Shown here piece after piece: positions 16,796-24,522 of a DNA stretch of 64,000 nucleotides (its first letter is position 1; the number at the start of each line of letters is the position of its first letter). The translations under genes were made by a program, and so were the position numbers. Source of the DNA: Chloroflexota bacterium (lineage in GTDB: Bacteria > Chloroflexota > Anaerolineae > Anaerolineales > UBA4823); contig JAKQIM010000031.1 in the NCBI GenBank assembly GCA_029557965.1, positions 62,001 to 126,000 of the forward strand, read 5' to 3'. The notes under the pieces were generated by a model. That model was not told the DNA's origin. It saw nothing but the letters and a program-made list of their open reading frames with translations, and made no database searches.

Positions 16796-18469
16796 TTAGC
16801 GACTGCCGCTGCGGGCAATCTCTTCCACGCGCACCAGCTCAGCAAAGACAACCAGGCGCGATAGATAGACTTCGCGCTCATCATCCCATTCGGTGCAGGT
16901 GACGAGTGTGATCTGCGATTTATCGGTCGCGGCAACCACAGAAAGGTCATCCTCTGACACAACCGCTTTATCGCGCACCTGGTACGTGTACATATTCTGC
17001 TCGGTATAGAGGATCACAAACTCGCCCGGAGGCAATTCCTCCAGGTAGCGGAACGGCCCATCGCCGCCACCCCGGATGGTGACATGCCCTGCCAGGCCTG
17101 TGTTGCTGCCCAGGCCCGGCCAAGAGGTATCGCCCATCCAGGCCACTTCCTGGCGCAAGCCAGCGATGAACCAACTCTGCCCATCATATGGCACATACTT
17201 GACCACCGTATCCAACATCAGGGCCGGGATGATGATGCGCGTGACCGGGCTGGTATCGGGCATGGGTTCGCCCGCCTGGGGCGTGACCAAGACCTCTGGC
17301 GTGGGAATGGGGAAGGAAGGCAGCGTTACGATCGGGGTTGCTTCAGGCGTAGAATAAATGTAGGCCGGCTGGTGATCTATCGGCGGAACGTTAGTGCCAT
17401 CAGCCTGGGTCAGTTGCGTGGCGGTTGCCGTGCCGGGGGCATACGCCTGCGGGGTTTCTGGGCTGGGAAGGAAGACCCCCGCCGCAGCCATCCCCGAAAC
17501 CACACCCACCACCAGCAGCAGCACGCCCACACCCAAGATCCATGTGGCACCTTGCTGTTTCTGGTTACGCGCCCACCAACCGTACAGCACCAACAAGCAG
17601 CCTAACACACCAGCCAGCAGGGCCTGGACCAACATCGTACGCTCGGCCTGGGCTGCCGCTTGGGCCGCCGCCCGCTCTTTCCAATCCAACGGCAACTCAC
17701 CCGTACCGGGCAATCCCGTGATAACCACCTTGTAGTTCACCGTGGCAGTCTTCGTCTTGTTCTGATCATAGGTCAGCGTCACCAGGTTGGTCAGCGTCTC
17801 TGTCTTCGTAAGACCGCTATTGACCTTGACCACCACCGTGATCGAAACCTCATCACCGCCAATAATGTCACCCAGGCTGACCGTTAAGGAGTGCGCCGAT
17901 TTGCTGACCACACCGCGTCCAGAGGTCACCGTTTCTACGTCAATGTAGGAGGGGAAGGAATCTGCCACCAGGGCACCGTAGATCGGGCCAGTGCCGTTGT
18001 TTTCTACGACAATTGTAAAGGTGAACCGTTCGCCGATCTTAGCTTCGGTGGGGGTAACCTTCACCGACATCGCAGGGTTTGACACCAAAGTGCCCGTAAC
18101 CGTCACGGTCGGCGTGCGGGTTGGGGTAGCCTGCGTGCCAGTGCGCGTCACCGTGGGCGTTTGAGTATTGGTTGAGGTGCCCGTGGGGGTCGGCGTGACC
18201 GTCAGCGTGGGCGTAGCCGTATCGGTAGAGGTTGCAGTAGGCGTGGGGGTTGGTGTCAGCTCAGCCGGAAGCAGCTTAAAGATAATGGGCAAGAACATAT
18301 CATTGGGGGCGTTTGGCGCCGCGCCTGCATGCTGCGGCGCGCTGGCACGGCTGGCCACAAAAGGATAGAACAGAAAAACGCCTGCCAATACAGCCAACAG
18401 GGTCCAAAAAAACAGCTTTTTCCATGAAAGCCTGGGAGAACCTGATCTGCCTGACTCTTGCATATTCAT
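16796..18469 (-). CDS. surface DUF11-type domain protein fused to a sortase, with internal LPGTG sorting signal
   Basis: A 557-residue membrane protein. Order: N-terminal TM (about 18-40), a Thr/Pro-rich stalk (about 70-130), a DUF11-like adhesive beta domain (about 135-245), an LPGTG motif at 253-257, TM segments at about 282-300 and 310-335, a second Pro-rich linker, and a sortase domain (about 405-550). The sortase triad is complete: His462 in AGHVT, Cys525 in TLVTC and Arg538 in YLSRLVV. Sortases cut LPxTG and attach surface proteins; here the motif plus following TM and basic residues is in the same chain. The start is the ATG at 18469; a TATAAT box lies 7 bases upstream. An upstream extension is rejected. 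Confidence 0.88.
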   Translation of the reverse strand: MNMQESGRSGSPRLSWKKLFFWTLLAVLAGVFLFYPFVASRASAPQHAGAAPNAPNDMFLPIIFKLLPAELTPTPTPTATSTDTATPTLTVTPTPTGTSTNTQTPTVTRTGTQATPTRTPTVTVTGTLVSNPAMSVKVTPTEAKIGERFTFTIVVENNGTGPIYGALVADSFPSYIDVETVTSGRGVVSKSAHSLTVSLGDIIGGDEVSITVVVKVNSGLTKTETLTNLVTLTYDQNKTKTATVNYKVVITGLPGTGELPLDWKERAAAQAAAQAERTMLVQALLAGVLGCLLVLYGWWARNQKQQGATWILGVGVLLLVVGVVSGMAAAGVFLPSPETPQAYAPGTATATQLTQADGTNVPPIDHQPAYIYSTPEATPIVTLPSFPIPTPEVLVTPQAGEPMPDTSPVTRIIIPALMLDTVVKYVPYDGQSWFIAGLRQEVAWMGDTSWPGLGSNTGLAGHVTIRGGGDGPFRYLEELPPGEFVILYTEQNMYTYQVRDKAVVSEDDLSVVAATDKSQITLVTCTEWDDEREVYLSRLVVFAELVRVEEIARSGSR

Positions 18470-18482
18470 GAAAGCTATTATA
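18470..18482 (-). promoter_or_regulatory. -10 box of the sortase fusion gene, probably leaderless
   Basis: On the minus strand TATAAT (18482-18477) is followed by seven bases and the ATG at 18469. No ribosome binding site is visible. The -35 is weak. Confidence 0.65.
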
Positions 18483-18537
18483 TCATTTCGAGGGATAACT
18501 CTTTGCAACTTTTGAGCCCGCTTTGCATCTAATATTT

Positions 18538-18747
18538 GTGACCAACCATCACCCACCTGCTCAGACCCGACTCACTACCGCCCTGCCGGCCCGTATCATT
18601 GACACAGCAGCCCAGGCAGTCAGCCTGCCGCGCGCAGGCGACCCCTGTCCGATCTGCCGCCAGGGCAGCCTGGATTACGATGGCCTGCTGAACTTATCCT
18701 GCCCGGCCTGTGGACAGGTTTTTGGCGACGGCGGCGGCTGCACCTGA
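18538..18747 (+). CDS. small zinc-ribbon protein
   Basis: A predicted 69-residue protein from a GTG at 18538; a TTG at 18523 is also possible. The C-terminal half has two CxxC pairs, CPIC and CPAC, 17 residues apart, forming a probable zinc ribbon, and it ends in a Gly-rich FGDGGGCT tail with one more Cys. I do not recognise a named family. It is transcribed away from the sortase gene and lies 60 bases before the selenoprotein gene. Coding is supported by the ordered Cys spacing, but the start is uncertain. Confidence 0.5.
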   Translation: MTNHHPPAQTRLTTALPARIIDTAAQAVSLPRAGDPCPICRQGSLDYDGLLNLSCPACGQVFGDGGGCT

Positions 18748-18807
18748 TAAGGACATCGGAGCCCCGGGTGGGCCACAGACTGAATTCAAATAGAAAAAGG
18801 AGTATTC

Positions 18808-19476
18808 ATGACCAATCCATTGCTCAACGACGAGGTTGCAGGCCAGGTAAAGGACGTTTTCTCAAACCAGCTCAAACACCCGGTAGAAATCTTGTTTTTT
18901 GGCTCAAAAGATAACTGCGAGATGTGCGACGAAACCCACAAACTGCTCGGAGAGGTTACGGCGCTCTCAGATAAGCTTCATTTAACAGTGTATGACCTGG
19001 ACGAAAACAAAAGCCTGGCCAGCCAGTACCATGTCAGCATGGCCCCCACCATCGTAGTTGCCGGGCGCGAGGGCGACCAGGTGACCGATTACGGCGTTCG
19101 TTTTGCCGGCATCCCCTCCGGCTATGAATTCAGCTCGCTCATCCAGGGGCTGATCCTGGTTTCGGGCCGCGACTCAGGGCTGGCCCCCGCAACTCGCCAG
19201 GCCCTAAAAGAGCTAAAAAAGCCTGTCCTCTTACAAGTTTTCGTCACCCCTACCTGACCCTACTGCCCGCGAGCCGTGGTGCTCGCTCATCAGCTTGCTG
19301 TTGAGAACCCCCTGGTGCAGGCCGAGATGGTCGAGGCAATGGAATTCCCCGACCTGGCAGACCGGCACAATGTCAGTGGTGTGCCGCAGACCACCATCAA
19401 TGACGGGGCCAATCATGTGGTGGGGGCAGTGCCCGAAGACCACCTGTTAGCTGAGATCCAAAAGATTTTGAATTGA
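18808..19476 (+). CDS. selenocysteine-containing glutaredoxin-like protein disulfide oxidoreductase (UPYC site)
   Basis: A 222-residue protein with two thioredoxin folds, read through an in-frame TGA at 19255-19257 (residue 150). The first fold has a CEMC site (Cys37, Cys40) after the strand EILFFGS. The second begins VLLQVFVTPT, then TGA, then PYCPRAVVLAHQLA, exactly where related proteins (Pyrococcus PDO, the N-terminal domain of AhpF) have CPYC. After TGA the same frame stays open for 72 codons and encodes the rest of the fold, including VSGVPQTTIN with its cis-Pro. A hairpin starts 11 bases past the TGA. Selenocysteine insertion is the best reading; a nonsense mutation at this Cys is the alternative. 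The ribosome binding site is AAAAAGGAG. A TTG-initiated osmC-like gene follows 13 bases downstream. Confidence 0.9.
19255..19286 (+). promoter_or_regulatory. putative bacterial SECIS element after the TGA codon
   Basis: The UGA codon (19255-19257) is followed by a perfect stem GCGAGC (19269-19274) and GCTCGC (19281-19286) with the six-base loop CGTGGT. The apical loop begins 17 bases after the UGA, inside the roughly 16-37 base range of bacterial SECIS hairpins, and contains the G-U that SelB usually recognises. The stem also codes for residues of the protein, as is normal in bacteria. Confidence 0.75.
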
Positions 19477-19489
19477 ACGGGAGGTACAG

Positions 19490-19909
19490 TTGAACGCAAA
19501 AGTTACCTGGAAAGGCCGGATGAGTTTTAGCGGCGAGGCCGATTCTGGCTTCAGTGTCCGCTTGGGCACTGACCCTGCCGTGGGCGGCGATAATGATGGC
19601 CCGCGCCCCATGGAGCTGATCGCCATAGGGTTAGCTGGCTGCACCGGCATGGATGTGATCTCAATCCTGCAGAAAAAACGCCAGGATGTGACCGATTTTG
19701 AGGTCAAGGTGCATGCAGAGCGAGCATCTGAGCATCCCAAAGTTTTCACCCAAATCGAGTTGGAGTACGTCATCACAGGCCGCAGCATCGATCCTGAAGC
19801 AGTGGAACGCGCCATTGAGCTTTCAGAGAACAAATACTGCCCAGCCCAGGCTATGCTGGCAAAAGCCAGCTCCATCACCCACCATTACACGATCGTCGAG
19901 ATCGAATGA
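19490..19909 (+). CDS. OsmC-family peroxiredoxin-like protein
   Basis: A 139-residue OsmC/Ohr fold protein. The two redox cysteines are present in LAGCTGMDV (about residue 45) and ENKYCPAQAML (about 113). OsmC/Ohr proteins reduce organic hydroperoxides using a dithiol donor. The start is TTG at 19490 with a strong GGGAGG ribosome binding site six bases upstream. It is 13 bases from the selenoprotein gene, which could plausibly supply reducing power; this is inferred from the operon only. Confidence 0.93.
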   Translation: MNAKVTWKGRMSFSGEADSGFSVRLGTDPAVGGDNDGPRPMELIAIGLAGCTGMDVISILQKKRQDVTDFEVKVHAERASEHPKVFTQIELEYVITGRSIDPEAVERAIELSENKYCPAQAMLAKASSITHHYTIVEIE

Positions 19910-19912
19910 TCC

Positions 19913-19958
19913 AAAACGATGGTAGAGCGCTCACCCAACAGCGCTCTACCATCGTTTT
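19913..19958 (+). terminator. intrinsic terminator, 19-bp perfect stem
   Basis: AAAACGATGGTAGAGCGCT (19913-19931) pairs perfectly with 19940-19958 around an 8-base loop, followed by TTA. It ends the selenoprotein-osmC operon. Confidence 0.92.
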
Positions 19959-19981
19959 TAGTAACCGGCTGTGTCCAACAC

Positions 19982-20009
19982 TTGACACACCCTTTATCCA
20001 TGCTATAAT
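19982..20009 (+). promoter_or_regulatory. consensus sigma-70 promoter for rho, with a long leader
   Basis: TTGACA (19982-19987), a 16-base spacer and TATAAT (20004-20009), identical to consensus in both boxes. The mRNA leader before the rho ATG is about 144 bases and encodes no obvious peptide. rho is commonly autoregulated by attenuation in its leader. Confidence 0.88.
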
Positions 20010-20159
20010 GCGGAAGTATTAAACTCCCCCCCCAGGTGTGCGTTTTACCAAATGATTCCCAATTCTTAGCTGCGTTGCGCGGGGTAACTGCGAGAGTTGG
20101 CGTTTTTAACCCAATCCAAACCTATTGATACCCTATTACATTTGTGAGACAACTGAACA

Positions 20160-21440
20160 ATGAAAGTTATTGAACTACAAAGTGCCCCCTTGGCTACCTT
20201 GCGTCAGATGGCCAGGGAATTAGACATTTCTGGCGCAAACCGTTTAAAAAAGGATGACCTGATCCTGCGCATCCAGCAGTCAGAGGCCGAGAAAGAAGGC
20301 ATCGAATTGCGCGGCGGCATCCTCGAAATCATGAGCGATGGCATCGGCTTCTTGCGGTCAGGCCATTACCAGCCTGGCGCATACGACGTTTATGTCTCGC
20401 AATCGCAGATCCGCCGCTACAGCCTGCGCGATGGTGACCTGGTGATCGGTCACGTGCGCCCGCCGCGCGAATCTGAAAAGCATTACGGCTTGCTTAAAGT
20501 TGAATCCATTAACGGTGTCGACCCTGAAGAGGCCAAGTACCGGCCCACCTTCGAAACACTGACCCCCATCTTCCCAGATATGCGCTTCAACTTAGAGACT
20601 GACCGCCATACCCTGGCGACGCGTCTCATTAACCTGGTCACCCCCATCGGGCGCGGCCAGCGCGGCCTGATCGTATCTCCCCCCAAGGCTGGTAAGACCA
20701 CCATCTTGAAACAGCTTGCAAACGCCATCTCCACCAACCATCCCGATGTATACCTGATGGTAGCGTTGATCGGCGAGCGTCCTGAAGAAGTGACGGATAT
20801 GGATCGCTCGGTGGACGCCGAAGTGATCTCCTCTACATTTGATGAGCCGGTTACCTCGCACGTTCGCGTGGCCGAGATGGCCCTGGAGCGCGCCAAGCGC
20901 CTGACCGAAACCGGCCGCCACGTGGTGATCCTGATGGACTCGATCACCCGCCTGGCACGTGCCTATAACCTGGTGGTCAACCCCTCTGGCCGCACCCTCT
21001 CCGGCGGTATTGACCCCTCTGCACTCTACCCGCCCAAGCGCTTTTTCGGCGCTGCCCGTAACATTGAAGAGGGCGGTTCGCTCACCATCATCGCCACCTG
21101 CCTGGTGGATACTGGCTCACGCATGGATGATGTTGTATACGAAGAGTTCAAGGGCACCGGCAATATGGAGCTTCACCTCTCACGCCGCCTTCAAGAACGG
21201 CGCGTCTTCCCGGCTATCGATATTGAGCGTTCATCTACCCGCCGCGAAGAGCTTTTGCTCGGCCCCGACATCACGCCGCGTGTGTGGCTCATGCGCCGTA
21301 TGTATGACCAGATGATCGCCTCTCCGCCCTATGGTGCAGGTCTGGACCCATCCACCGCCACCGAGGCGATCTTGCAGCGTCTCTCGCGCACAGAAGATAA
21401 CCAGCGCTTCTTAGAGACCCTGCACGAGGACTCCAACTAG
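20160..21440 (+). CDS. rho: transcription termination factor Rho
   Basis: A 426-residue hexameric RNA helicase. The N-terminal helical and cold-shock RNA-binding domains (about 1-130) include the [10 protein letters not shown] segment. The Walker A is [15 protein letters not shown] (about 179-193), the Walker B is [17 protein letters not shown] (about 255-271), and the Q-loop/R-loop region [28 protein letters not shown] follows. Length is typical with no large Gram-positive insert. Rho ends untranslated transcripts. It has its own strong promoter and is followed by an M23 peptidase gene five bases away. Confidence 0.98.
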   Translation: MKVIELQSAPLATLRQMARELDISGANRLKKDDLILRIQQSEAEKEGIELRGGILEIMSDGIGFLRSGHYQPGAYDVYVSQSQIRRYSLRDGDLVIGHVRPPRESEKHYGLLKVESINGVDPEEAKYRPTFETLTPIFPDMRFNLETDRHTLATRLINLVTPIGRGQRGLIVSPPKAGKTTILKQLANAISTNHPDVYLMVALIGERPEEVTDMDRSVDAEVISSTFDEPVTSHVRVAEMALERAKRLTETGRHVVILMDSITRLARAYNLVVNPSGRTLSGGIDPSALYPPKRFFGAARNIEEGGSLTIIATCLVDTGSRMDDVVYEEFKGTGNMELHLSRRLQERRVFPAIDIERSSTRREELLLGPDITPRVWLMRRMYDQMIASPPYGAGLDPSTATEAILQRLSRTEDNQRFLETLHEDSN

Positions 21441-21445
21441 TTATC

Positions 21446-22561
21446 ATGGACGAGCAAGTTTCTGCTGTAACACCTCCGGCGGCTCCCCGCCGTTCAGATC
21501 GCGTTCTTACCGCGGGCGCCTGGGTAATTGCCGCCACCCTGGTCCTGCTGGCCGTCTACCTGGGTTGGCGCTCACGCACCAACCAGGCCGCCGCGGCCAT
21601 AGAACCATCCGATACAGCATCAACCATCCAACCAACGCTCACGCCCAACCCCCTGGCTGAGGATGTAGGGCTTCCGGCCTTGCCCGGGCGCCCTGCCACG
21701 CGGGCCATTGCCAGGCAAGCCGCTCTCCATACGATCATTCCCACCCGGCCACGCCAACAAGCTGTATCGTACGTGGTCAGCAGTGGCGATTCGATTTTTG
21801 GCATTGCATCGGCTTACGGCATCGACCCAGAGACCGTGTTGTGGGCTAATTACGATCAATTGAACGACGATCCAGACATGCTCAGCCTGGGCATGGAATT
21901 GAACATCCCACCCGTAAACGGGGTTTATTACCAATGGCAAGAGGGCGATACGGTTGAGGCCATTGCCACACAATTCAAGGCTGAGGCCGAAGATATCTTA
22001 AGCTGGCCCGGCAACCAAGTCGATCTGACAAACCCCAAGTTCGAAGCCGGGCAGTGGATCATGATTCCAGATGGCGAACGCGAGTTCCAGCAGTGGATCG
22101 TGCCCACCATCGCCCGCGATAATTCAGGTGTCAACGCATCAGTGCTTGGGCCTGGTGCTTGCACCGGCAGTTACGATGGCGCCTATGGCTCAGGAGCATT
22201 TGCCTGGCCCACAGCCAGCCATGTTCTCTCTGGCAATGATTACTGGTCTGGTCACCTGGGGATTGACATTGCTGGCAGCACCGGCGATGGGATCTTTGCC
22301 TCCGATGCTGGTGTGGTGGTCTTTGCAGGTTGGGCCCTGAATGGCTACGGCTACATGGTGATGATCGACCACGGCACTGGCTACCAGACCCTCTATGCCC
22401 ACCTCAGCTCGGTCAGCGCGGCCTGTGGGCAAAGCGTTTACACCGGCACCTATATCGGTGGGATGGGCAGTACAGGCAATTCCACCGGCCCCCACCTCCA
22501 TTATGAAGTACGCTTCATGGGAGGTTTCATCAACCCCTGGTTCGTTCTCCCAGCCCCATAG
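21446..22561 (+). CDS. LysM-containing M23 family metallopeptidase
   Basis: A 371-residue exported protein with an N-terminal TM or signal anchor (about 23-43). LysM-like segments follow: YVVSSGDSIFGIASAYGIDPETVLWAN (about 109-135) and a second near 165-210 (WQEGDTVEAIATQFK). The C-terminal M23/LytM domain (about 255-371) has both zinc motifs, HLGIDIAG (HxxxD) and HLHYEV (HxH). Such enzymes cleave cross-bridges in peptidoglycan. It is five bases from the end of rho. Activity is likely intact, in contrast to the PBP-like protein at 37 kb. Confidence 0.93.
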   Translation: MDEQVSAVTPPAAPRRSDRVLTAGAWVIAATLVLLAVYLGWRSRTNQAAAAIEPSDTASTIQPTLTPNPLAEDVGLPALPGRPATRAIARQAALHTIIPTRPRQQAVSYVVSSGDSIFGIASAYGIDPETVLWANYDQLNDDPDMLSLGMELNIPPVNGVYYQWQEGDTVEAIATQFKAEAEDILSWPGNQVDLTNPKFEAGQWIMIPDGEREFQQWIVPTIARDNSGVNASVLGPGACTGSYDGAYGSGAFAWPTASHVLSGNDYWSGHLGIDIAGSTGDGIFASDAGVVVFAGWALNGYGYMVMIDHGTGYQTLYAHLSSVSAACGQSVYTGTYIGGMGSTGNSTGPHLHYEVRFMGGFINPWFVLPAP

Positions 22562-22598
22562 AATCTACCCCTGAGAAATCAGAGAAAAGGAACTTACA

Positions 22599-22784
22599 AT
22601 GACCAAAGCCGATCCTGAACCCACCACCCAGACCCTGGCCGAAACCGATAATTACATGGCCTGGAGCGCCAGCGAGCCCGATGGCGAAACTACCTATCAC
22701 ATCGAGCTGAACAACATTACGTTACATTTCTTTGAAGAAGAGTGGCGTGAATTTCAAAAACTGGTGCGCACAATTTTCAAGTAA
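22599..22784 (+). CDS. small conserved-looking acidic protein, unknown function
   Basis: A 61-residue acidic protein with a clear AAAAGG ribosome binding site. The N-terminal third is polar; the C-terminal part (YHIELNNITLHFFEEEWREF) looks like a beta strand pair followed by an amphipathic helix. No family recognised. It is the last gene of the plus-strand run from rho, and its stop touches the end of the convergent gene. Confidence 0.6.
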   Translation: MTKADPEPTTQTLAETDNYMAWSASEPDGETTYHIELNNITLHFFEEEWREFQKLVRTIFK

Positions 22785-24425
22785 CTAAGGCGAACTCGTC
22801 ACCTTATCCACGTAATCAATCGCCGGTTCGCAAGCCTCAGTCAGGTAATCTGAGATGTGCTCCCAATCCATAGTGGCCCTGGCGGCCCAAGACGTGTACA
22901 TGGCGTAAGAAATACAGCCTGGCCCGCTGTGGTAATTGGCCACCGTCAGTCGCCACAAATCCTCATAGCTGACTACTGAACCGGGGATCTTATTGGTAGC
23001 ATTGTAAACGATCTGCGCCACCTGTTCGCAGTTGGCCAACAGGGTGTGCGCAAACAAATTGATGCTGAAATCAGCATGCGCCAGGTCAATACCGGCCGGG
23101 CAGTCTGGGCAGTCCACCTTGGCTTCTAATGCCAGGGCGCCGCGCAAGATTGCCCGGCTTTCTGTATCCAGGTACACGTAACCGCGCGCACAGGCGTTTT
23201 CATCTAGTACCAGGGGGCAAAATTGGTTGAAGAAATCAGGATTCCATAATAACACAGCTTCTGCCCCATTATCGGTCAGTTGACCCAAGCCAAATTCATA
23301 CGGCACCCGAAACATGCCCGGCCAGAATTGGCTTTCTTGGGCAAAGATATTCTTCATCAACTGCGCCGGTACCCCGGTTTCATTGGCAACCTCAACCATC
23401 CTGGCATCAAAACGGTTCTGCCATTCTTCTACCAACGGCAGAGCAGCTTCTAAGCCGCAGGCATCTGAATAGCCATTCAAAAGCAGCCCGCCCCCCGCAC
23501 AAGCCGAAGCATCTACCAGGCCCTGGGCAATCAAACGTCCAGCCAGGTAATTGTAAGGCATATTGGTCGCAAGCAGCTCAGTTGCCTCAGGCGTGCGCAG
23601 CCAGTTTGGGGGACCTCCCACCGGCGGGAAGGCCTGCCACACCTGGGCGCAACTGGCTGTTTCACGGCCCTGCCACTGGCTGCTCAACACATCCACATAC
23701 CAGCCGCTTCCAGTAGGAGAAGCGCTCACCCCGCTGTCAATCACACGCACCTGGGCTGAATAATGCTCACTGGAATCACCGTAGCTAGAATCAGCCCAGA
23801 ATTCGAAAGTTGTCCCCACGTATGCCGTGGGTGAGAGCGGCACCTCGCAGGTTGGGGCAGTGCACCCATAAGGCACACCGTTGATCAGCACATTGATCGC
23901 CGTGATCTGCTCGTTTGGCAGCGGTTCCACGCCCGTCAACAACAAAGAAGGGATTTCTGCGCAGAAATTATCTATCGATGTCGGGTCGCAGCCCGTCAAC
24001 GTAACAGCCACCGAGGGCGAGGGCAAATCCACCAGGATGGTTCTCTCTGCGGGGGCATTGCTGACTGCATAGAGATACAATCCCTGGCAGTATGCCGTGT
24101 TGCCGTCAATAGCTTCCAACTCCCCGCATGCCGGGGTATTGATCCATTGATTGTAGATCGTCCCGCCACAATCGACGAAGATCTCATCATTCGTCGGCCA
24201 ACCTTCGTGGTCGATGAACACCTGGCACATCAGACTGCTGTCATACCAGCGCAGCAGCCACCATTCATAACGTGTGTAGTTAACAACGATCGATTCTTGG
24301 CGCACACCCGGCTCTGGCTCATCCCCCGTTCCGCCCGCAGCCCAGCCCGGCTCTGTCCTCACAAATATAGACGCGAGGAACAAGCTTGCTAGCAGTACCC
24401 TGACGAAGCGAGCCGGCTTATTCAT
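22785..24425 (-). CDS. secreted Cys-rich protein with a lytic-transglycosylase-like domain
   Basis: A 546-residue exported protein. A signal peptide spans about 1-30. The middle (about 30-250) is rich in Cys and beta structure with no family I recognise. The C-terminal part (about 335-530) looks like an SLT domain: VPAQLMKNIFAQESQFWPG provides the catalytic-type Glu in the ES motif, and EFGLGQLTDNG matches the GLMQ-like segment, with many added Cys. The start at 24425 is chosen because a promoter (TTGACA-17-TATCTT) ends 8 bases before it; an in-frame GTG at 24449 lies inside that promoter. Peptidoglycan cleavage is inferred. Confidence 0.75.
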   Translation of the reverse strand: MNKPARFVRVLLASLFLASIFVRTEPGWAAGGTGDEPEPGVRQESIVVNYTRYEWWLLRWYDSSLMCQVFIDHEGWPTNDEIFVDCGGTIYNQWINTPACGELEAIDGNTAYCQGLYLYAVSNAPAERTILVDLPSPSVAVTLTGCDPTSIDNFCAEIPSLLLTGVEPLPNEQITAINVLINGVPYGCTAPTCEVPLSPTAYVGTTFEFWADSSYGDSSEHYSAQVRVIDSGVSASPTGSGWYVDVLSSQWQGRETASCAQVWQAFPPVGGPPNWLRTPEATELLATNMPYNYLAGRLIAQGLVDASACAGGGLLLNGYSDACGLEAALPLVEEWQNRFDARMVEVANETGVPAQLMKNIFAQESQFWPGMFRVPYEFGLGQLTDNGAEAVLLWNPDFFNQFCPLVLDENACARGYVYLDTESRAILRGALALEAKVDCPDCPAGIDLAHADFSINLFAHTLLANCEQVAQIVYNATNKIPGSVVSYEDLWRLTVANYHSGPGCISYAMYTSWAARATMDWEHISDYLTEACEPAIDYVDKVTSSP

Positions 24426-24462
24426 CACGATAAAAGATATCATGTTCACCCAAGCTTGTCAA
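24426..24462 (-). promoter_or_regulatory. promoter of the SLT-like gene, leaderless
   Basis: On the minus strand TTGACA (24462-24457), 17-base spacer, TATCTT (24439-24434), then 8 bases to the ATG at 24425. There is no ribosome binding site. Confidence 0.75.
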
Positions 24463-24487
24463 TGTTGTCGGGTTTCAGTTTTGTGAC

Positions 24488-24522
24488 TTGCGAGGAGGGC
24501 CAGCCCATGATAAACTCTAAGC
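24488..24522 (+). promoter_or_regulatory. promoter of the receiver/roadblock/TnpA-like gene, leaderless
   Basis: TTGCGA (24488-24493), a 17-base spacer, TAAACT (24511-24516), then six bases to the ATG at 24523. It is divergent from the promoter of the SLT-like gene, with 25 bases between the two -35 boxes. Confidence 0.65.

Noticed and set aside
19276-19476. A separate 66-residue gene starting at GTG 19276
   Set aside because: It is the same frame as the upstream gene and lacks its own ribosome binding site; it is the continuation of the selenoprotein after TGA.
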